Source: Steromphala cineraria (taxonomy: Eukaryota; Mollusca; Gastropoda; Trochida; Trochidae). Taken from it: a stretch of 64,000 nucleotides of DNA. The notes under the pieces were generated by a model. That model searched no databases, had not been told where the DNA came from, and worked only from the letters and a program-made list of their open reading frames with translations. The stretch lies in NCBI GenBank assembly GCA_916613615.1, contig OU744732.1, positions 48,351,227 through 48,415,226 of the forward strand. Reading direction: 5' to 3'. The stretch's first letter is position 1, and every line of letters begins with the position of its first letter. Shown here piece by piece: positions 57,913 to 64,000 of this stretch. The translations under genes were made by a program, and so were the position numbers.

Positions 57913-58785
57913 GCTAGGTAGGTAGGTAGGTGAAATTAAGGGCGAAGTTTGGGCCAAAGATGACCTACATGCGCCCGGCACTAGAAGTGATTATTGAGAG
58001 TTAAAAACGTTTAAAAGTTAAAATTGAGCATTAAATGTTATTTGAAATCATATTTGCCAGTGATCTTGACAAAATTTAAAACTGATCGTTGGACCTCACC
58101 AAACATCAAATTTTCACCAAGAATAGATCTCAGTGATAAATTATTTGATTTGGACATAACAACCTCTCTGAGTTCTTCACGATGATTTTTATGCCCCTCA
58201 TATTCAAAAAGATAATGAAGGACAGTCTCTGGTGAATTATTAAAGCAATGAACACATGAAGGAGATGAATCATTGACTAAAAAATGCTTGTAAGCATTTA
58301 GTCCACAATGGCAAAGTCTTAAACGAGTGAGAATAACTTCGTCTCTCCGGTTTTGTCGACGAATCTTAGCGTGCTTAACCACTTTAGGGCACGAGCTGTG
58401 CATATGTCTGGCAGTGTTGCCCCTATCCCAGTCGTTTTGCCACTGTTCATATATTGTTGTATTCACAGCAGCATAGATATCCTTTGGCACTGGATATACA
58501 TCCTCAAAATCCACGTAGGGTTTGGATAAGGACGATTTTGCAAGCTGGTCAGCTTTCTCGTTTCCATGGAGACCTACATGTGCAGGAACCCATACTATGT
58601 CACAGCTTATATAGGCTTCATTCAAAACAGTACCAAAATGTAATATTTCATATAGAATGTCACTGCGTTGCCCGTTTGCACCTGAGTGAATGGCTTGAAC
58701 CGCTGCTAAGGCTCGAAACGCTAAAACGAGCTCGTTATCAAAGCAGTGGTCCTTTTTGTTTTAGGATTGAGATGAAATTTTAATT
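57913..58785 (-). mobile_element. 5'-truncated LINE fragment with (ACCT)n tail
   Basis: On the minus strand the coding region ends near 58,038 and is followed by a short 3' region and AATTTCACCTACCTACCTAC at 57,915-57,935. The 5' break is near 58,785. Not the L2 element of 20-34 kb. Confidence 0.65.
58038..58770 (-). pseudogene. LINE RNase H domain and zinc-finger C-terminus
   Basis: The minus-strand frame begins near ELVLAFRALAAVQAIHS (Glu expected in RNase H), continues through WVPAHVGLHGNEKADQLAK (the conserved H and D of the C-terminal RNase H motif), RLRLCHCGLNAYKHF and CVHCFNNSPETVLHYLF (Cys/His cluster), to a stop at 58,038. RNase H after the reverse transcriptase is typical of I/Jockey-group LINEs. 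Reverse transcriptase missing. About 195 codons after a Met, about 240 in all, uninterrupted. Confidence 0.75.
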
Positions 58786-59221
58786 TGATAAAGGTATTCC
58801 CCAATCTATCCTCATCACGGATCGCAAACAAGGACAGTGTTCCTCCCACTGACACTAGCTCAAACTTACTGAATCACGCTTGAAAACGCACATTCCGATG
58901 ACGTCACAATCACTTGACATTCATGAACACAATCTAACGTTCATTCGCACAATTATTCAGCGACTGATGGTTTTGTTAACTCGAAAATTTTCGTTTGTAT
59001 GAACTATAACACAAAAATAATTGAATGAGAGTTTTCCATTTGTATTTTTAAAAATTAAAGCTGGACATAACGGACTTACGCATGACCTATTTGTTCGTTG
59101 TTCAAAGTCTAATGACGCTATGCGTCAATATTAAGAATTGTATTCCTACGCACAACTACTAAAATTGAGAGCAAACATAATTTTCATTTTAGATCATTAA
59201 TTGAAAGAGTGTAATAAATAA
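58786..59221. other. Non-coding interval
   Basis: Nothing recognised. Confidence 0.4.
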
Positions 59222-59363
59222 AATACTAAACTTCGTCCAGTTTAATAACATATTTATGAAACTCATGGATAGTATTGGTATTTATCTCGCTTTCGCTCGT
59301 TAAATACGAATACCATCCACTCGTTTCATAAATATGTTATTAAACTGAACGTCGTTTAGTATT
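59222..59363. repeat. 142-bp palindrome, apex CTCGCTTTCGCTCG
   Basis: AATACTAAAC, CAGTTTAATAACATATTTAT, GAAAC and GGTATT in the left arm are all mirrored in the right. The loop is CTCGCTTTCGCTCG. Confidence 0.85.
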
Positions 59364-59487
59364 CTCTATGAATACACTGAAGTGAATTAACAGGATATTA
59401 TAGAAGAGTGCATACTTTCCCTTCGACTGGTGTGGAGTAAGCGAGTGGATATAACGAACGCGTACGGAGGGCCCTATTTATACTTTA

Positions 59488-59912
59488 AAACCTATCGGGG
59501 AATTCGTCTTTTGTTTTGAAGGTCTCTTGTTTTCTCGTACTAACCTCGAAGGAGGTTTTACATTGGGAAATTAGAGGATTATATTCATATGTAAGACCTA
59601 CTTGGGGGTTGGAAGGTTTCTATATTTCAAAGTCAAAGGGTTTCATATTCCAATGTAGAACTTAACCCCAAAGTCCATACATTTTGAAAAATCTACAAAG
59701 TTGTATGCTTCCAAAGTGCGGGATTCGAACCCCAAACCATCTGGTCCGGAAGTAAGCACTCTAGCCACTGCTATAACGGACCAGATAGAAGGGAAGGCTA
59801 CTTTAACCAATCTATTGATTGAAGTTCAGCTTTCAGTAAAAAAAGTCGATCCTCAAGCATTATGATATCCAACTGCACTTTAATTCCAATTTTAAATGCA
59901 TAAAAACATTCA
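59488..59912 (-). mobile_element. tRNA-derived SINE-like element D, copy 2
   Basis: Minus-strand A box TTATAGCAGTGG (59,765-59,776) and B box GGTTCGAATCC (59,721-59,731). Body and upstream segment match 41,284-41,757. Confidence 0.7.
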
Positions 59913-59930
59913 TAATTGATATAATCAGAG

Positions 59931-60073
59931 AATAACCAACGAGGTACGAATGATTACGGGATATCTGCCCGAGTTGAAATAATGTTCACAGAGTCGCGAG
60001 CCTTTGCGAGCGACTAAACATTATTTTGACGAGGGCAGATATCCCGTAATCACTCGTACCAAGTTGGTTATTC
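59931..60073. repeat. 143-bp palindrome, apex GCGAGCCTTTGCGAGCG
   Basis: Outer arms GAATAACCAAC and TTGGTTATTC, then ATTACGGGATATCTGCCC and GGGCAGATATCCCGTAAT, then AATAATGTT and AACATTATT, around GTCGCGAGCCTTTGCGAGCGAC. Confidence 0.85.
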
Positions 60074-60099
60074 TATATATTACCCATTTGTTAATGAAA

Positions 60100-60520
60100 T
60101 ATAATTTAGTCCTGGGGCTGAGGGGGGTCCTGTGTGCAAAAATATGTCCCCGAAGTTTGACGCTTGATTCCTGTAGGACACCCTTAGGAGATCGAAAAAA
60201 ACTTGGGTAGACATTCCAAATGTGGGGCAGGAAGCTGTAATTCCAGATGGCGTCCAAGATGGCCGCCGTATCCTTATAAACCATGTAAATCAATCTGGAT
60301 CTGTCCTACAATGTTGTAATTGGTGTCTTTGCCTAGGTTTTCGGGGTTAAGGAATCCAATGGAATCATTGTGAAGGTACAAAAAGTAATAGATAATGGTG
60401 AATTCCAAGTTGGCCGTCAAAAAAGCGCCAAATCCTTTCGGCCAGCATATCATAGTTCCTAATTGACATATGAGAGTAAACTTAGTGTCCTTTCTCGGGT
60501 TTTGGGGGTCAGGAATTACG
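60100..60520. repeat. Diverged repeat containing CTAGGTTTTCGGGG phrases
   Basis: GTGTCTTTGCCTAGGTTTTCGGGG near 60,325 and GTGTCCTTTCTCGGGTTTTGGGG near 60,485 suggest two ~160-bp units. No coding. Confidence 0.45.
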
Positions 60521-60565
60521 GTCAGACCATTCACTAAATGGATAACTGTTTAATTCAATACAAAG

Positions 60566-63167
60566 AACCATTTTTATCAGTATACTGGCATGTTTACTGG
60601 TTAGTGTCCCTGCTATTTATATACAATTACTTTTAAAACATGTTTAACAAGCATTAGTAATAAAATTACAACAAGATCATTGCTGACAAATGCTTCTTTA
60701 AAAAAGTACATCCGCACCTAGTACCACATCGCCAGCCTTCATATTACAGTGTGATAATGACCCATTTTGTTTGACATCAAGGTTCATAGTTGAGCTATGA
60801 GAGTACGCTAGGTGGCTTTTGTGACGAGTTTGGGCTCAGACATTTAGTCTGAACATTCGCTTTGCCAGATATCATGGTTCATTTCTGTACAGACCCTCCA
60901 GTTGAGTAGCCTTTAACTGTGTTGATGCACCACAAAGCCGAAAAATTCTAGTGGCATCGACAGTCAACACAAAAGACCGACATTCTCCGACATTCTGTAT
61001 TTGCATATATCTATATCGTACCACGAACTTTAAACAAAGGCTCATGAAGGACCTCAAAGTCCCAAAAACTCTGAACACCATAGATATTGAATACAGCGTT
61101 AAAATTAACGTTTAGACCATGCTTTTCAAAGTAAAAGTCGAAGATTGCATTGACATGAATTTCTTGATAAGCCATTTCAGAATTACTATTTAAAGTCAAT
61201 ACTAGTTCTAGTTCATCCTACATCAGCGTTTAAGTCTCTGTGTTATGCTACAATACATCGATGTGAGGCTTATACGCTGATGTAACAGGATGGTTTAAGT
61301 TAAATTATGATTGTATTTCGAAGGGATTTGCCTAACAGTTTTTTTGCTAAAAGGCACGGTTGCTACTTGGTAGCATCATGGTCGGTCTCGTACTGAGATG
61401 GCATGAGAAGGACGTCGTATTATTTGCATACCTAAAGAGATGTTCAATTTAATACACTTTGAACATGGAACATCAATTTTATCAAATATTATGGTGGATT
61501 CCATAGATAGAAAAGCAAAATCTACATTACATCCGCTCCAGCGATCAAGATGGACAGTTCAAGGGATTCAGAATACTTACTGAGTAAAGTTTTGTAGATG
61601 ATTTAATACACTAATTGAAGATAAAGCAAACATCTCTGACAGACGAGCTTGTTTTAGACTGATTTAAAGATGGGTTAAAGTTAATGTGACAGTACAGTAC
61701 AAAAGAGGAAATCACAACAAAATTGGAATAGGGTTGAATAGAACCAAGAATATTATCAGATTATTTGGAGGTGGTTTAAGACCAGAAGAACATGTGTTCA
61801 TCTATCATGTAGCAGCTTACTTCTCACAGAGAAGAAGCATGCTGGCATACCACCAGGACTACCGACGATGATGGTGATGTAAAAGGCATTCATTAATGTA
61901 TTCCTTAATCAATTTACACCCTAGCAACGGAGTACTTGTGAAGTAATTAAAGCTCTAAAACGGTGATCTTATTCCATAAATTTAAAGAAACTTGACTGAT
62001 TTCTTCCAGTCAATGTTAAGGATGGAGGATTACAAATTTACAAATGTAATATGTCTACGCCTGTCCAAAGCTGTTTAATCAGGTAGTTAATGTATTCTGT
62101 GTGATAGATGTACTACTGCAAATGGATGTGCAACATAATAAAATAAAATTATATCCTCTGGATACTCAAAGCAATTGTTTTGGTTAATGATTGAAGAGAC
62201 CAATATAGCGCACATCAACAGATTGTCAACTGAATTGTTAAGAGATTTCTTTTAAAGACCGAAAAGGTGGTGAAATTTGATTGTGAAATTATCTTTATCT
62301 TTTTACTCAGACAGGTACAATATGCTGAACATAATCTACAAGACCATTACACGGCCTAAGGTGTACTGAGGCGATATGGTTGTTGAAGATAAAGTCGCTT
62401 AAAGAGAACATGCAATACTTTGCAAAACTGCTTCTGAAAACAAGCTTGAAACATTAAACTTCATTCATCTACATTTATGCCATGATTGACTTGTGTGAGG
62501 TGAAGTACAGAAATTCACTACAGGAAAGGCGAGGGATAGGCCTTCACACACCTCAAGTGATATGATATATAAGTTGTTAAGCTGTGATACATCTTCATAC
62601 CTCGATCCTGACATCCAGCGGATTCTTATTCATGATAGCTTTGCCATATTCCATTAATGCTTGCAAAAGGACATGGAAACTTAACTGATAGTAACTTATC
62701 TTGATTGAAATCATCACAGAGAGTAGCCATTGTTACCAGACAAAAAGGCAATGTGCTCATGTAACTAACGAACTTATGTTCGTTAGGACCCTGAAATAAA
62801 TGTTCTTCGATAAAGAATCAAATTAGGTTGCAGCAATTTGCGTCGTTTCAGCCAAACTATTGCCTTTTCAAGATGTTAGATGATAAACAACAATGTTACT
62901 ACTAGTCTAGTAATCAAACTGAATTGGTCAACATCACATTTTATTATGAAGCCTTGCAATGTATTACAGGTACAAATTAAAGTGTGTAAAGTAGTGGTCG
63001 CGATGTTATTGATTACTTTATTATTGATTACTGTAAATATGTTTTCAGGGTCATTCAACATACCTTGCAAGGAAACTAAGATAAACAAAAAGTGTTCAGA
63101 TACACCATTGTTGGTGAAAATGTATGCATTCTAGGCATGTCTACATCAATATACTGATACAATATAA
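60566..63167. other. Non-coding interval with a small palindrome
   Basis: The palindrome at 61,213-61,292 (CATCCTACATCAGCG mirrored by CGCTGATGTAACAGGATG) is related to 36,786-36,923. CTAACGAACTTATGTTCGTTAG near 62,766 is a short hairpin. No supported exon. Confidence 0.5.
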
Positions 63168-63306
63168 GTTGTTTGCTTCTCACGAGGGTAATACGGTCTG
63201 ATGTACCATCTTTGTAGAAATGTTGCCCGAGCCGAAAGGCGAGGGCTGACATTTCTACAAAAATGGTACATCAGACCGTATTACCCGAGGGAGAAGCATA
63301 CAACGT
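63168..63306. repeat. Palindrome, apex GCCCGAGCCGAAAGGCGAGGGC
   Basis: Arms GGTAATACGGTCTGATGTAC and GTACATCAGACCGTATTACC, extended inward by TTTGTAGAAATGT / ACATTTCTACAAA and outward by TTGCTTCTC / GAGAAGCA. Confidence 0.85.
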
Positions 63307-63819
63307 ATTTATCTTACCGTCATGTCAGAAGAAAATATATCCATTTTAGTTTGACTGCCGGATGAGCCTTCACCGCATGAACGGCCTTGACCCTAAACGT
63401 AAACAAACTGGCGTCGTCCAACCCGACTGCAATGTTATGAATCGTGTTACGTAAAACTATTACCCTAAACATGCTCAAAAACTATTTGATTTTAATCCTA
63501 TAGCATGTGCAGGTAACGCAATGCAGAATCTGGTTCCAAACAAAACTTAGAATGATGAGAAAACAAATCTATAATTAATAATCACGAAAACAGCTGATCG
63601 AACGTATGCAAACTCTGGATACCGCGTGCGTCATTTGGTAACGTCATCTTAACGCTTTGCGACATCTCTTCTCGGAGAGGAGCTGTTGCTATGGCAGCGG
63701 GGTACATGAAATTTGTACACCGTGAGAGATGAAACTCGCGGTGTACATAAGAGAAAACGAGTCGTTCGCTAACCAATCAAAAACGAGTATTTTACTCTAA
63801 GGTAAGATAATAGATGTTC
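63307..63819. other. Non-coding interval
   Basis: Nothing recognised beyond a short GTACACCGTGAG / CTCGCGGTGTAC hairpin near 63,713-63,748. Confidence 0.45.
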
Positions 63820-64000
63820 TGTATTGAATTAAACAGTTATCCATTGAGTGAATGGTCTGACTGTTATCACCGAGGAAGTTTTGAAGACCTAAGCACTGCC
63901 GCGCAGTCCTAGTTTTCTTTATATATAAGAAATGTCCATTGTTCTTCATCAGAATTTTCCCGACAGATTGTTACATAACTATTAAACCAATTCGTTCAAA

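Larger units (their letters stand above)
60521..63861. mobile_element. Possible 3.3-kb element bounded by 42-bp inverted repeats
   Basis: 60,521-60,562 (GTCAGACCATTCACTAAATG...) and 63,820-63,861 are inverse copies with a single visible mismatch. No clear target duplication and no transposase between them, so they may be two independent repeat ends instead of one element. Confidence 0.4.

Noticed and set aside
60004..60293. Overlapping frames on both strands
   Set aside because: Generated by the palindrome at 59,931-60,073 and the adjoining repeat.

Overview
This window looks like nuclear DNA from a marine invertebrate, most likely a bivalve mollusc. The basis is AT-rich sequence, short GT-AG exons separated by long introns, L2/CR1-type LINEs, tRNA-derived SINEs, several MITEs, and two tandem-repeat families with (CCGT)n tracts and ~145-bp units. 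That layout resembles the pearl/Helentron-derived elements known from bivalves. There are no operons, ribosome binding sites or other prokaryotic features. Most long open frames are LINE remnants or chance frames.

Layout. 1-16 kb holds the 3' part of one spliced plus-strand gene (gene A), running in from the left edge and ending at a TGA at 15,481. Its first exons encode an unrecognised globular region. Its last exons are small, phase-1, duplicated coiled-coil cassettes of 84, 84, 63, 63 and 42 nt, exactly 4, 4, 3, 3 and 2 heptads. Two further units carry stops. The introns hold pearl-like repeats, a piggyBac-like MITE, an AAAGGGGC MITE and long palindromes. 15.5-20 kb is non-coding, with a tandem repeat rich in AAGGTCA half-sites.

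20.1-33.9 kb is the most striking structure. A 5'-truncated L2-type LINE inserted into an ATGCCCCCG-family tandem repeat, and part of this composite was then amplified into five head-to-tail copies. Two copies are full length (3,513 bp). Three carry one identical 1,809-bp internal deletion (1,704-1,707 bp). The order is long-short-short-long-short. All copies carry the same nonsense codon in the reverse transcriptase frame and differ at very few bases, so the array is young, or partly an assembly product.

34-64 kb is repeat-rich intergenic or intronic sequence. It holds a nonautonomous TIR transposon, paired SINE-like composites, three more AAAGGGGC MITEs, a LINE fragment whose empty site survives in a neighbouring duplicate, a minus-strand LINE fragment with an RNase H domain, and several long palindromes. 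Five palindromic loci with unrelated arms, plus one further copy, share a similar loop. A few weak exon candidates (38.76, 50.98, 55.85, 55.97 and 57.60 kb) may belong to one or more further genes.

No domain search, coiled-coil predictor or alignment was run. Exon calls rest on splice signals, phase agreement and open frame only.
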